Part shown: positions 32,433-42,914 of the stretch, one piece after another
How positions within the stretch are numbered: position 1 is the first letter of the stretch
Layout of the letters: each line of letters opens with the position of its first letter
From: Stratiolaelaps scimitus
Lineage: Eukaryota > Arthropoda > Arachnida > Mesostigmata > Laelapidae
Assembly (NCBI GenBank): GCA_019614645.1
Contig: JABWDB010000110.1
Coordinates: 55,437-119,436, forward strand
Reading direction: 5' to 3'
DNA length: 64,000 nucleotides
The notes under the pieces: generated by a model
Told to the model about the DNA's origin: nothing
Database searches by the model: none
The model's input: the letters and a program-made list of their open reading frames with translations, nothing else
Program-made: the position numbers and the translations under genes

Positions 32433-32687
32433 ATGGTCTTCTGCGCGAACGATATGCGGACATTTGTTGCCCGTGCCGCCCCGCCGATGCGCCAACTCAT
32501 GGGAGCTTGCGTCCGCATGTATGGTATACAGGAGCTGGTTACGCGTTCTGTGATAATTCTTAACCAGGTACTCCAGGAAGCGCATCTCACTAACGTTGGG
32601 CTCGACACACCGTTACCCGCGGAGTTACTTATTCGGTTTGTGGCGCTGCGTGGAACGCCTGTCAATTTCATTCAAGAAAGCGATTAG
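32433..32687 (+). pseudogene. Conserved repeat-borne open frame, block B
   Basis: This is the counterpart of 11206-11541. It keeps MRTFVARAAPPMRQLMGACV and QVLQEAHLTNVGLDTPLPAE, and has six extra codons (IRFVAL) near the end that A has lost. Upstream frames are shifted by an indel near 32385. Function unknown. Confidence 0.35.
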
Positions 32688-32839
32688 GTGCTTAACCAGT
32701 CTGTGTAAAGTACTAAGAAGCGACGATGCGCAGAACTACCTAGACCAGCAGAATATTTCCTGGGAGATAAACGCCCCTTGAAGCCCCTGATGGAGTTTTT
32801 GTTGAAGGATTTGTAGCGGTGGCCAGGGTATGCTTGCTC

Positions 32840-34110
32840 ATGCTGGAATCGTGTCGAGTCGGCTTCAGACGAGTTATCTCAGAATTGATGGTGCTAGCTC
32901 CTCGGAACAGCACAGAAGCCTTTCGGAGTCACAGCTCGGGCGCTGTGGACTGCTACCAAATTGGGTCGAGTGTATGAACCGACGGTTGACGCACGGTGGC
33001 GATAACAGCGAGAACAGAGACACCACCTATTGTCCGTTGAAGCTGTCTGTTACACCCTCCCTCGTGTCTCTCACTCTCGATATGGGGGATTAATGCCCTA
33101 AATTGTGTGCTGCACCTACTGCCGTCGCTGCGACTTTGGTGGAACCTGCATTGACAACACCAATGATATCCACCACGATTCTCGTTTTTCTCTTCATCAG
33201 GATCTTCACTTCTATCAATAGCACCCGCTGATATCTAATTAACATAGGTTGATCCGCGCCACCGGGGACAAGCGCGCAGGCTCTTTCCTCCTGCAGCGCC
33301 TGTCCCTCGCTGTGCAGAGAGGCAATGCCATCGCCTTCCTCGGGACATTGTCGTCCTCACCCCCCACCCCCATAATCCCTAGAAATTCCTAACACTGTAT
33401 GTTTGAATAAATCATATAGTGTGATTAACATATTAACTGGTCACACCAACATTAGCCATTGAGACGGTCAGATTGGGTAGCTAATCTGTTATCAACTTCA
33501 ATGGCAAAAGAAAACATCATTATATTATATTGACATAAAATATCATTCACATGTAATTCCTAGAACATCATAACTACGAGCGGGGGTTGAATGACAGGCA
33601 AAATCTCTTTAAGCTGTTTTCACTCAGAAATCGAAATTTATTCAATATACAAAAACGATGTGATGGAGATACGCGTTATCCGCACCGTCCGCACAATTAA
33701 TAGTAGTATTATATTACAAGTTATAATTAACAGTGCTAACAATATTATCTAGGAAATATATATGTGTTTAGTACCCCTTATTTGAAGAAAAAATAAATTA
33801 TAGATTAATAATAATTATAAATAGTAATTAACGATGCTTCAGCGCCATATTGTCCAACTTGAAATTATAATGTTTCTATTGCCGAGCTCTACCATTCACA
33901 ACAACGCGAAAGAAATAAATTTTCCACAACGGTATCACAATGTTCATCATACTGCCATATTCGTTCCAGTAATTCACCGTTGAATATTGTTCTAAGTGGA
34001 CTGAAATATTTGTATAATATCGTTTTTGTAATTATATATAAAGGAGACTCGTTGTAGTTTAACGAGACAATATCGTAGCCAAGCAGTTGCTGCTATGAAA
34101 ACAACAAGGT
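32840..34110 (+). repeat. Rep-1 with upstream part, block B copy
   Basis: This is collinear with 11690-12760, apart from the inserted LINE tail at 33246-33423. It ends with the TATATATAAAGGAGACTC box near 34035 and the CAACAAGGTGATCGAG motif at about 34102. Confidence 0.85.
33246..33423 (+). mobile_element. Endonuclease-type non-LTR tail insertion with 8-bp target duplication
   Basis: This 178-bp insertion is absent from the paralogous site in block A. ATTAACAT flanks it on both sides (33238-33245 and 33424-33431). The insert starts in the RATGDKRAGSFLLQ codons of the polymerase tail, continues through LAVQRGNAIAFLG, and ends with a short non-coding tail CCCTAGAAATTCC...TATGTTTGAATAAATC. It is a strongly 5-prime-truncated copy, younger than the A/B duplication unless A lost it precisely. 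Confidence 0.9.
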
Positions 34111-35658
34111 GATCGAGGGTGCTGACGATTGGTTTATCCGGTGGCTGCTAAACTGCGTGCGCCGTCAGCAGGAACAAAACTTCGTGACCTCGCTCGGAAG
34201 AACAGAGGTCTCGAGCAACAAGTTTTATCTTGGATATTTGCTGGAAGCAATCGGTAGTCATCGCGTTGCCCCATCTAGATTGAGTGCTTGCGGATGGTGG
34301 TGGTGATGGTGGCTGTCAGTGGCATCATCTGCTACATACCTAAAGGTCGCACGAGTAGCTGTGGCATCGTTCACGGGGAAATGTGGGCAGTAATCGTGGC
34401 AAGTCTCTGGAGTCCGTAAGCTGTCAGATTACTGCTGTCAGACCGCAGACCGTCATCACCACCACCAGATTATAATATCTGGTACTTGAGCAGACAATGC
34501 TCTGCAGTGGTACAATCTTGCGGACCGCAGGCTGTTCGGATAGCCTGATGGCGAGGATCCAGAGCAGCAAGAGCCAACGACTGGTGGGACACTATTACCG
34601 AAAATGCTGTCCACTAGTCTGAAAGCACGAGACCGGCTACGGTCCTGGCGACGGTTGCCGAGTTTTGGGAAGACTGGCAAATGAGTTGCGAGTGTACTGT
34701 GGTGCCCGTGACGTGAGTGGCGCATGGAGGTCTCATCCACACGGAAACTGCAACTATTGCACGCGAATGAAATAACTCTCTTGATAATACTGGTGAACGC
34801 CGGAGGTCCACCGTGCGACTCCATGAATCCACAAAAAGCAAAGCACTGATAATATGCAAGATACCGAAGATTGCAGATCAATGGAGTGCTCTGTCGTGTG
34901 TTTATCTCGGATAAATCTTGTGTTCATTCTTTCTACCACCGACGTCGCACCCATAATCGGAACTACCTCTCGGTACGGCATCGTCAAATATTCGTTGAGC
35001 GAGCACCGCATGGCTATGGAAAAACAGCAGCTTGATTTGTATCGCAGAACCAAGCCCGACTGTGGAAAGTAGATCCACTCTGATGGTAGCGTCTCGACTC
35101 GTTCAGCCCTGATGATGCGTACACTCATGGGAGCTGGTTACCTTTCGTGATGGTTCATTCATTGTGTGAGTGACCGTTACGCACCGGAAGCTTTTAATCT
35201 GCGGACCGTAGGTCACGCAGATGCCGACACGCATTGAATGGCTCAGGGCCATTCAGCTGGGGGAGAATGGTCACTAGCACCATCACCGCCATCAGCGTCG
35301 TGTCCCTCTCCGATTATCTAATAAGCCTCTCGCTGACATCTAATCAACATATTCACTGGCCACTCCTGGTAAGTTGTGCCATTACGATTGTCAGATTGGG
35401 TAGCTAATTTGTGATCCACTCCAATGGCAGAAACACTCGTTCGTTTGACGCATTGTGTATAACAGCAATACAGGCCACACTAATGGGTTGTGTGAATTGT
35501 ATTGTTACATTAACATAACAATACAATACAGGCGGAATCTTTGTGATTACCCAGAAAAAATGGAACCCAAAAAATGGAACCCATTGAAGCGGAACCCATT
35601 GAAGCTATTCGCGAGATGTCTGCTCTCGCGATAGGTTACTGGTTAACTGTAGGTTACC
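34111..35658 (+). other. Rep-4-like and mosaic sequence, block B
   Basis: 34120-34240 parallels 12770-12870. 34290-34480 holds inverted material relative to A plus a self-complementary pair around GGTGGTGGTGATG/CATCACCACCACC (34285 and 34455). 34500-34860 parallels 13150-13470. 35160-35480 contains upstream Rep-1 pieces. 35485-35525 holds a short inverted repeat (GTATTGTTA/TAACAATAC). Frames of 124-141 codons on the minus strand are not preserved in A. Confidence 0.45.
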
Positions 35659-35711
35659 GGTCCTGTATGATTCCACCCCCTCTCCGGTCCTGTATGATTC
35701 CACCCCCTCTC
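35659..35711. repeat. 27-bp direct duplication
   Basis: GGTCCTGTATGATTCCACCC units start at 35659 and 35686. They lie in a B-only insert (about 35736-35840 continues it with GGGGGTGGACCGG-like repeats). Confidence 0.9.
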
Positions 35712-35838
35712 ACCCTGTTTCTTAGGGTGCGTCAACAATCTCCTGCCGTTTACTCCAAATATGTCACAATATAAGAGGGGGTGGACCGGAACCAGGGGGT
35801 GGTCCCCCTGGTGGACCGGGGGGGTGGACCGGAACCAG

Positions 35839-35886
35839 TTTGGGCCCTTTGAGTCTGTGCTTAATCACAGACTCAAAGGGCCCAAA
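35839..35886. repeat. 21-bp perfect hairpin
   Basis: The arms at 35839-35859 and 35866-35886 pair perfectly around CTTAAT. The block A counterpart (15088-15119) has only 13 paired bases; the extra eight in B copy the flank of the right arm onto the left arm. Confidence 0.95.
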
Positions 35887-35929
35887 TTGACTCCAGTGGT
35901 CCATTGAGAAACTAAGCGGACAGAAGTTC

Positions 35930-36890
35930 CACAATGGAGAAACTAAGCGGACAGAAGTTCCACAATGGAGAAACTAATCACTGCCATACAGCAGGGCTGA
36001 CCAAACAAGGGAGATCCAACAGATATAGTATGTATTGGGGAATACGCGATAGACCGATCGTGGACTAAGGAATGGTCTAACGAGACTCGGAGGAGGAGAG
36101 CTTCAAATGTGTGCAAATAAATCGCATCTAGCATACAACGCAATGTGCCGCCGCATTAGAGATGTCATATACTGGCCGAGAATTACATGCAGTACATGTC
36201 AGACTTGCAGAGCAAAGCAACGTTCCGAAACATTAATCAATTAAGATATCCCACAATGACCATGGCAAATCAGTACGCAAATACAATTACGTGGGGGGCA
36301 AACTATGTGGCCACGTAGAGAGTTATTTAACCTGGGACAAAACAACACGTCAGATAATCAGGAAAACGCGAGCACCCCTGAACCCAGAATAAATTAAGTA
36401 ATTAAATAAAACATTTCGGGTCTGGCAAACAAGCGAGAACTTCTGGACCTAGAATAAATCAAAATAAAAAATTTCGGTCTGGCTCCTTAAACACATCAAC
36501 GGCGCACCCCCAGCGAGATTTAACAATTAAAATATGAACCTGGCATTACTAGAGTGGCGAGCAACGGAACAAGTCTCCTGCAGAGAACTTTTATTTTCGC
36601 ATGCCAGCCACGTTACTACCTGCCAAAGAAAATAAACAACGAACATCGAATTTCAATTCGTGGCGTCATCGATCCTATTGGAAGACGATCATGGCATCAA
36701 TGAGCTCACCAAAATACAAGTAAGCCTATGGCTTACGAATGCAGCGAGTGGACCTCTGGCACGAATGAACAATAGGCCGCTGCATAGAACAAATCAGAAC
36801 TACGAAATTCGAACAGAAAAAGGGAGAGAAATAATCAGAAATCGACGACACCTCATCGTGGTGTCAGACAATACAAACTGATGAGAAACT
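35930..36890 (+). pseudogene. Ty3/Gypsy-like integrase relic, block B
   Basis: The order is the same as in A, with different damage. MEKLITAIQQG (35974) is followed by a stop, then YWGIRDRPIVD (about 36033). The zinc-finger remnant RRIRDVIYWP runs directly into CSTCQTCRAKQ (about 36150-36220), restoring a clear Cys-x2-Cys pair that A lacks. NLALLEWRAT lies at about 36536. RTEKGREIIRNRRHL (about 36812-36860) matches the basic end of Gypsy integrases and is missing in A. The catalytic core is mostly deleted. The end of the pol frame is near 36884. Confidence 0.8.
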
Positions 36891-37073
36891 GTAGATGTTT
36901 GGTTGTGCGCAGGGCTTCTCTCGGAACTAATTCGAGCACTTGCACGTTAGGTATTTCGGTAGAGTGAAGAGAGGCTTTACAGTGCTCAGTATTTCAAATT
37001 AGCTCAACTAGCAACTACTCTGCTTTACTCAAGCTCTCTCGACTGACTTCATTCGGCTTGCCCGGTGCTTGGA

Positions 37074-37080
37074 TATAAAA
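37074..37080 (+). promoter_or_regulatory. TATA box of duplicated gene candidate
   Basis: TATAAAA is conserved at the same place in block A (16271-16277). It sits about 190 bp after the end of the Gypsy pol relic, so it may be an LTR promoter. Confidence 0.6.
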
Positions 37081-37129
37081 TGGAGTGGTTATTCTGGGTG
37101 GAAAGGAGCTGGTAGTTCTCTGCCTTGTC

Positions 37130-37250
37130 GTAAGTATTCGGTGGTTATCCAATTAATACTGTCCGCAGTCATCCGCGACGCTTAATTGTGGTACTAAAGT
37201 TGAATGTTTAATGCTTGTCTTTTTTTGTGACTTTTGTTTCCGTGTTCCAG
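37130..37250 (+). other. Predicted 121-nt intron
   Basis: The donor is TC|GTAAGTATT at 37130. The acceptor is a T-rich tract ending TTCCAG at 37250. Both sites are kept in block A (16327-16448), although the intron body differs by several substitutions and a one-base length change. Confidence 0.6.
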
Positions 37251-38009
37251 CAAATTCTGGTCAGGGCCGAATTTCGTCAGTTGCTGTTCATAATGTAGCA
37301 ATTTTTATTACTGATGAGAGCCGTAGTATAGACACTTGGCTTGATATTTTGTCTCAGATAAAGGGCGATGCGGAAGAGACAATAGCGGGTATATTCAATA
37401 CAAACTATAACGGTAATAACAATGGAAAATCCTTGTGCCCAACAGGACATACCGATCAGACAGCGACAAGTCATTTTCGAACCAGCGGAGCCGACCAAAC
37501 GAAAGCTGATGCGCTCACTGGGCACAACTTTAGTGCAAGAAGCGGCATCGTTGGCACTAATCCGGTCCAAAACGCACAAAACACGACACAGCACAAGCAC
37601 AGCACCGCTTGCATGCACAGCAACAGGTTCATCTGTTAAAATAAACATGGCCACCAGGCAACGGAGATGCCAAACCAGGACAGCCACAGCGAAAAATGGC
37701 CGTCCATAGAAAATTACAACGTCTCTCCTCCGCGAACCTAAAATGGAACCTAAAGCGGACTGTGAACTAACTCGCACGGCTCGGAGACTTTGTAACAGAC
37801 CGATGACTAGAGCCCAAATTAAACAAAGGGTCGCAGACCACAGAATAGCACCATCCGAGAGTGGCACATTCAGTGCTAAATCAACCATCACAGGTCAAAC
37901 GTGCCGTTCTGATGACAGACCACACCGACCCACGACTGACGGCGAAACGGAGAAAGAGAGAATGTCGCGAATTGTAATGGCTACAGAAATAGTTAATACC
38001 TTATTATGA
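37251..38009 (+). CDS. Unknown protein frames of duplicated spliced gene candidate, block B
   Basis: Exon 2 is open from the acceptor to 37639 in one frame (SIDTWLDILSQIKGDAEETI near 37320-37385). An ATG at 37422 opens a 95-codon frame in a second register (MENPCAQQDIPIRQRQVIFE), and a third frame from 37743 gives 88 codons (MEPKADCELTRTARRLCNRP). An AATAAA lies at 38028-38033. No domain is recognised; the later frames are basic and rich in Ser, Thr and Arg. The placement right after the Gypsy relic suggests an element-encoded accessory protein or a gag region behind an LTR. A 204-codon frame on the other strand is considered a shadow. Which frame is real is not settled. Confidence 0.35.
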
Positions 38010-38027
38010 AATTGGAAAAAAGTTTGT

Positions 38028-38033
38028 AATAAA
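38028..38033 (+). terminator. Poly(A) signal AATAAA
   Basis: It lies about 20 bp after the last open frame of the gene candidate and is conserved in block A at 17203-17208. Confidence 0.5.
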
Positions 38034-38105
38034 ATAGTAAGTATACAATAATTCGATTCACAAAATGATTATGCGGCAATGTCCTCAACAACCCAGGAGT
38101 GAGCT

Positions 38106-38690
38106 GAAACACTGTAGATAAATGCTAATCTAAGCTGTCTTGTTGTAAATAATACAGCCGCACTTGTACTTACATGGCATTGGTAGCCGCAATTTGTTAA
38201 GGACACACACCAGGCTGGTTATATAATAGTACTCTCAAATGTCTCTTTCAGATTGCAATTATTTTAGGAAGGGATATGTCAAAAGTGTCCGCCAAGGGAA
38301 CCGGACGGTGTCGCTGCCCAGCGGCACGGTTGCACAGTCAATCACCAACCGCGAATAAACCATCAGCCACTGTGCGACTCTCCGAGACCCATAATAGCAG
38401 TACGAGGCAATGTCCGTGCCAGTCATCTACTGAGAAAACAAGGTCTAGGCATTACAACTACGGTAGTGCTTAAATCCTGGAAGCTATTCTCAACCGTGTG
38501 CACAGCCAGTAGGAAAGAAACTTCATCACCTCGCTCGGAAGAATGCAACAAGAGTATCTCGTTGATCCTTCATGTATGTCATCAGAAGACTCAAACAAGC
38601 AACTACCACACCGCCATCATTGGTGGCACCGAGGACACATCTATTACGAGTACACCGCTTGGCTGACGTTTGCTACGCAGCCTCGCTCAC
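38106..38690 (+). other. Small frame and Rep-4 piece after block B
   Basis: The frame at 38276-38473 (65 codons, MSKVSAKGTGRCRCPAARLH) is Ser/Arg-rich and follows a possible acceptor TCTCTTTCAG (about 38252). 38465-38690 is a plus-strand Rep-4 piece in shifted frames. No family is recognised. Confidence 0.35.
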
Positions 38691-39840
38691 GACTAACTTA
38701 ACACGACTAACATTCGAATTAAAAAACCTAATTCGAATGAATCTAGTGGGGAGAGGTATCTGACCCAAAATGAACGAGACGATGTGGGTCTCGGGTCGCA
38801 GGCTTGTTAGTATAGGTCGTGACGGTTCGTGGTATACAGCGAAATTAAAGCCGAATACTAAATTGGAAAATGCTGAATTGGATGGGACCGTGGCATGCAA
38901 AGTGTGCGTAATATATGCTGAAGGTCCAAACAACCCTGACTTCCTGTAACCGAGCTAAGTGCTTTATTTCAAATTTCAAGTGCTTGATAGCTTTTAAGCT
39001 CAACCAAATCTGATTACCAACAGTCTTGAGGATAGAAGTGATGAGTATATTAAATCCACATCTCATGAACGTGTTTACGGAATGTGGCAATTTTAACTAA
39101 TATTAGTTAAGTCAATTTCCCGACGATTAAAGAATCAGGTGTAATAGAATAAAATACACCAAAGCTTTGTCCTCGCTTGCGATTAGTCATTTTGTTATTT
39201 ACAAGGCTTGGGAAGATATGCAAGAAAAGCCAAAAATAGACGATGTCTGCAATAATTCATTTTTAGTTTATTCATTCAAAGTTTACTCACGGAACTTAAA
39301 ATCTTACATACGATATCATTCTCGATTTTTTTAAAAAGAAAAGTAATGGGTAATAGATTATTTTACAAAGAAAAGAAATGGGTAAAAAGAAAATTATACA
39401 CGGGTCATTTGATGCAATTCTGAGGTTATAACTGTATACACAAAGCAATTAGGTTATTTGGAATAAATCCATTTGCCATGTTAAAAGCAACGAGCGAGCC
39501 ATGAACGGAATGTATTCCAAGTTTCGACTTATTGTGCCTTCTCATGATCAGAGATGCCGCGTTCACCGAACGACACACGAGTGGCATCACACGGGCAATA
39601 GCTTCGACTCTACGGAGAATCAACATGTGTTCTCCTCCCCAGGCCGATAACCGAAACAGAGAAGCGGTAGCAGCAATAACCTGTAGACACTAATCAGTGA
39701 AGATTGGCCGAGGCCTGATCTCGAAAGACTTATGAGCAGAGCTACATTGACAATAAACACCTTTCTGAACCTACCACCAAACGTGACGTGTGGTCTTCAC
39801 TTGAAGCTGAGATAGTTGGCCAGAACCTACGACCTTCACT
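38691..39840. other. Least repetitive stretch of the window, no gene recognised
   Basis: I find no counterpart of this 1.15-kb stretch elsewhere in the window. It is AT-rich, especially 39120-39420. A small hairpin CATTCGAATTA/TAATTCGAATG lies at about 38710-38740. Frames of up to 86 codons (38673-38933, minus) show no known domain. It may be host single-copy DNA between repeats. Confidence 0.5.
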
Positions 39841-40616
39841 AGATTCTTCAACTATATCTAGTCAATATATTCACTGGTCACTCCAACATTATCCTTTGTG
39901 CCATTACGACTGTCACATTGGGTGGCTAATTTGTGATAAACTTATGGCAGAAATACACACTATATTAGGGTATGAAGAACGATTATGCCGTGCCTTTATT
40001 GGCACCTGTAATGGCAACACCGACTACTATTATCGTTTTTCAGGGTCTTCACTTCAGTCAAAGCACCATCACCGCCACCAGCTTCGTGTCCTTCTTCCAA
40101 TACCTAATAATATGTTGATTAGATATCAGTGAGAGGACTTAGGTCTAATCAACATATTCACTGGTCACTCCAACATTATCCTTTGTGCCATTACGACTGT
40201 CACATTGGGTGGCTAATCTGCGATCAATTTCAAGAAGCACACAACATCCCTGCATACAGCATTATTCAGACGCAATGCGTAAAACATCTTAAACTCTTCG
40301 AAGATATTCTACATATTTCTTGTTTTGAAGTCTCAAACAACATTTACACCTGACAAACAACATTTCTTTTGATCTGAAATTTGTGCAATATACAAGACCG
40401 ATGTGATAGGATAGCGTTATCTGAAACTATAATAACTTAAAGTTTCAGATAACGCTAACTTAATAACACTGACTGTACTATCTAGGAATTAAAAAGCGTT
40501 TCGTAGCCTTTGGTTACAGAAAAAAAATATAATTCTAAATTTAATGAAATTAACGACGCCTCAGCCTCAGAAATTATAATAAATCTATCATTCATAAAAA
40601 CGCGAAAGAAATACAT
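39841..40616 (+). repeat. Rep-1 copies with internal rearrangement
   Basis: Two partial Rep-1 starts follow each other (39850-39930 and 40150-40230). The boundary carries an inverted piece of the CTCTC(G/A)CTGATATCTAATCAACATA block (40109-40158 arms). A second inverted repeat (40412-40428 with 40441-40457) lies within the GCGTTATCTGAAACT block. The copy is cut at 40616 by an inserted LINE fragment. Confidence 0.7.
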
Positions 40617-40825
40617 TTTGTGGAGGTATGTTTGTGGGGTTCCGTGGCCCGAGAGCACTTGCGTCAAGTGGTACGTGGTGTCGCCGTGCGTCCTCTCCAG
40701 CCATTTTTTCAGGTCTGGGGTGAGGCGACGCGTCCACGCCCCTGGAGGGTTCTCCGGGAGGTTGCTCCACTCTCACTGCCACTCTTGTATCATCTGCTCG
40801 CGGGCCTCCATTTTTCCGAACTCGA
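40617..40825 (-). pseudogene. R1-clade-like non-LTR polymerase, C-terminal fragment
   Basis: On the minus strand the frame reads AREQMIQEWQ, stop, then PGAWTRRLTPDLKKWLERTH and LTQVLSGHGTPQTYLHK. The last motif (LTQ-x-L-(S/T)GHG-x2-x-YL) and the preceding WT-x-RL-x-PDL-x3-W are characteristic of the region behind the polymerase in R1-clade and related arthropod LINEs, just before the terminal Cys/His motif. It is inserted in Rep-1 immediately after the AAAGAAATACATTTT block; no tail or target duplication is visible. It is GC-rich compared with its surroundings. Confidence 0.75.
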
Positions 40826-40849
40826 ATGATATCTACCACGATTCCCGAC

Positions 40850-41160
40850 ATCGTTGAAAATCTGTGAAGAATTACTTACTAACAATGATGACATAATAGC
40901 AGCACATAGAACAACAAATGTTGACATTCGAATCGTGTTGGAGAGTGCGATCCAACACAGCCCCCCTCATGTTATTGTGAGCAGCATGCCCTCGCAAATG
41001 CTACACTTAAGCAAACAATCTGTCTGTCTCCTAAAATAAGGCCTGGCCTTCGCTCTCCGGAACGAGGACAGCCTGGGGGAGTCGTAGGAGGACGAAGATC
41101 CCATCCGATCGCTGGCAAGCTGTGTGTCTTCCCTTAGAGTTAGCCGTCAGCGTCCAAGGT
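40850..41160 (+). repeat. Rep-3 module
   Basis: Same landmarks as 21740-22140, but the left G-tract arm of the cruciform is deleted, so only the CCCCCCTC arm remains. Confidence 0.75.
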
Positions 41161-41780
41161 AGGAACAGCCAGGCTCAGTGTGTTTCGTCCCAGCTGGAAG
41201 TTCCGACCGCATAAACGAAACCCACTATACGGGCGGCACCCCATTGTGAAGACATAAGCGCCAAATACGCCGCTACTCAGAACTTCCCACAAACATTTAC
41301 TGGTCACTCGACCATTATTCTCTGTGCCATTACAATTGTCAGATTGGTCAGCTAATCTGCGATCAAAATTAAACTTTAATGCTAAAAGTCGACGATATTC
41401 TACGGATTTGTTGTTTCGAAGGCGCATCACCTAACAGTTATTCAATCAGAAGGAACGCAAACCCAAATACGCGCAGGGTTTAATTACAGGAAATACCTCT
41501 TTTGATCTGTTTTTACTCAGGAATCGAAATTTATTCAATATACGAAAACGAGGTGGTGGGGATACGCGTTGTCTAGAACCACCCACAGATAATAGTAGTA
41601 TTATAGTATAATTTATAATTAATAGGGCTAACTAATACTATCGAAGAAATATATAAGTGTTTAGCCCCTTTTGTTTTAATTTGAAGAGATTTGTAAAAGT
41701 GAATAAAAATAAATATTTGTATAATATCGTTTCTGTAGTTATATATAAAGGACTCTTTTAGCAGTATGACGAACAAGTCG
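41161..41780 (+). repeat. Linker and Rep-1, most complete composite order
   Basis: Rep-3, then linker (GGCGGCACCCCATTGTGAAG landmark, as at position 1), then the Rep-1 body to the TTATATATAAAGGACTC box (about 41735) lie in uninterrupted order here. This is the best place to define the composite repeat. Confidence 0.8.
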
Positions 41781-41868
41781 GTCGATCACCTTGTCTACTC
41801 ACTACGAGTAGGCAACAAAGTGGTCGACTGTGGTCGCCACGACCATGGTGGCCTTCACTACTAAAAAA

Positions 41869-41925
41869 CCTGCTCAATCGTGTACACAGCCAGCAGGAAC
41901 GGTGCTGTATACACGGTTGAGCAGG
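41869..41925. repeat. 22-bp inverted repeat
   Basis: The arms at 41869-41890 and 41904-41925 pair over 22 positions, two of them as G-T pairs. The sequence is the CAGCAGGAAC region of Rep-4 turned back on itself. Confidence 0.9.
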
Positions 41926-42010
41926 CTCTTTAGGACGGGACTCACGGGAGTTACCCGTGAGTTTAAAATATGTTTTGGATCATTTATGTGTGTCGACTAA
42001 GCACTCGGGA

Positions 42011-42450
42011 CCGTAGGCCGCAAATCAACTGTTCTCGCCTACGTTTCCGGGACCGCTATGGCCTGTTTGTTTGTTCCAGCAACGAACCTTGTTGTGCCAC
42101 TACATACAAACACTAACTCGCGCACTCCGGGCCGTAGGCGGCAAATCAACTGTACTCGCCTACGTCTCCGGACTGCTATGGCCTCTTTTGTTTGCTCCAG
42201 CAACGAACCTTGGTTGTGCCACTGCATACAAACACGAACTCGCGGCTATCCGGGACTCTACGTATCAGTGAGTACTGCCCTTGGAAGATTGCTCCGTGAC
42301 ACCATGCAACAGCTGCGCGATGCTAAGCCCTGAATCCGACGTAGCGACAGGACGAGGAGATAGTGGAACAGACTCCACCACCACGATTCGCGGACCTACC
42401 GAAGAACCGCCCCGCCACAACCGTGCGTGGTGGGACTGAATGGAATGGAC
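42011..42450 (+). repeat. Rep-2 with internal duplication of about 120 bp
   Basis: The block with AAATCAACTGT(T/A)CTCGCCTACG occurs at about 42020 and 42140, together with the TTCCAGCAACGAACCTTG-like sequence. The remainder follows the normal Rep-2 order. Confidence 0.75.
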
Positions 42451-42529
42451 CTCGGTGTCCTCGCGTTTCTTGTCGCTGACCGTCTTGCCGCTGGTCGTCT
42501 TGAAGCTTCTTCGTGGAGAAGAAGTCACT

Positions 42530-42606
42530 ATACGAACCGGTAACGAAACACTATTAGTTAGCCCTACCTTTAATTTTGATCGCAGTTTGTCGTTACCGGT
42601 TCGTAT
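42530..42606. repeat. 17-bp perfect inverted repeat
   Basis: The arms at 42530-42546 and 42590-42606 are perfectly complementary (ATACGAACCGGTAACGA). The 43-nt spacer contains a Rep-1 piece. Confidence 0.95.
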
Positions 42607-42914
42607 GCCTTGGGATTCAGGATCCGGTCCCAGTTATACTGAAATCCCTCAGGCTACCTTTTTCCCGGAGAGCGAAGGCCCCGGGATTCAGGATAAATCC
42701 CTTGTTGATTAAATTAATAAATTGATTACCTTGATCACCAAAAAGCCAGGCATTTTGACAAGGTGATCGATTAACTCGTTGTTGTGAATCCTTGTTGTGA
42801 ATTAAGGGCAACTTGCAGCAAATTGCTGCCCATAGTACCGGGCAGCCCAGGGGCGGCTGAAGAAAGAAATCAGTCAGTCGCAGGCCGGGAATTTACCAGC
42901 GTTGGTTCTGCTCA

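Larger units (their letters stand above)
28405..38105 (+). repeat. Segmental duplication, block B
   Basis: This is the collinear paralogue of block A. It keeps segments that A has lost: 29970-30715, about 30985-31330 and 31465-31570. It also carries a young LINE tail at 33246-33423 that A lacks. The right break is at AACAACCCAGGAGTGAG (about 38105). Confidence 0.85.

Noticed and set aside
37277..37891. 204-codon minus-strand frame with hydrophobic stretches, resembling a membrane protein
   Set aside because: The plus strand of the same region has promoter, splice and poly(A) signals in order; the block A copy breaks the minus frame. It is taken as a shadow.
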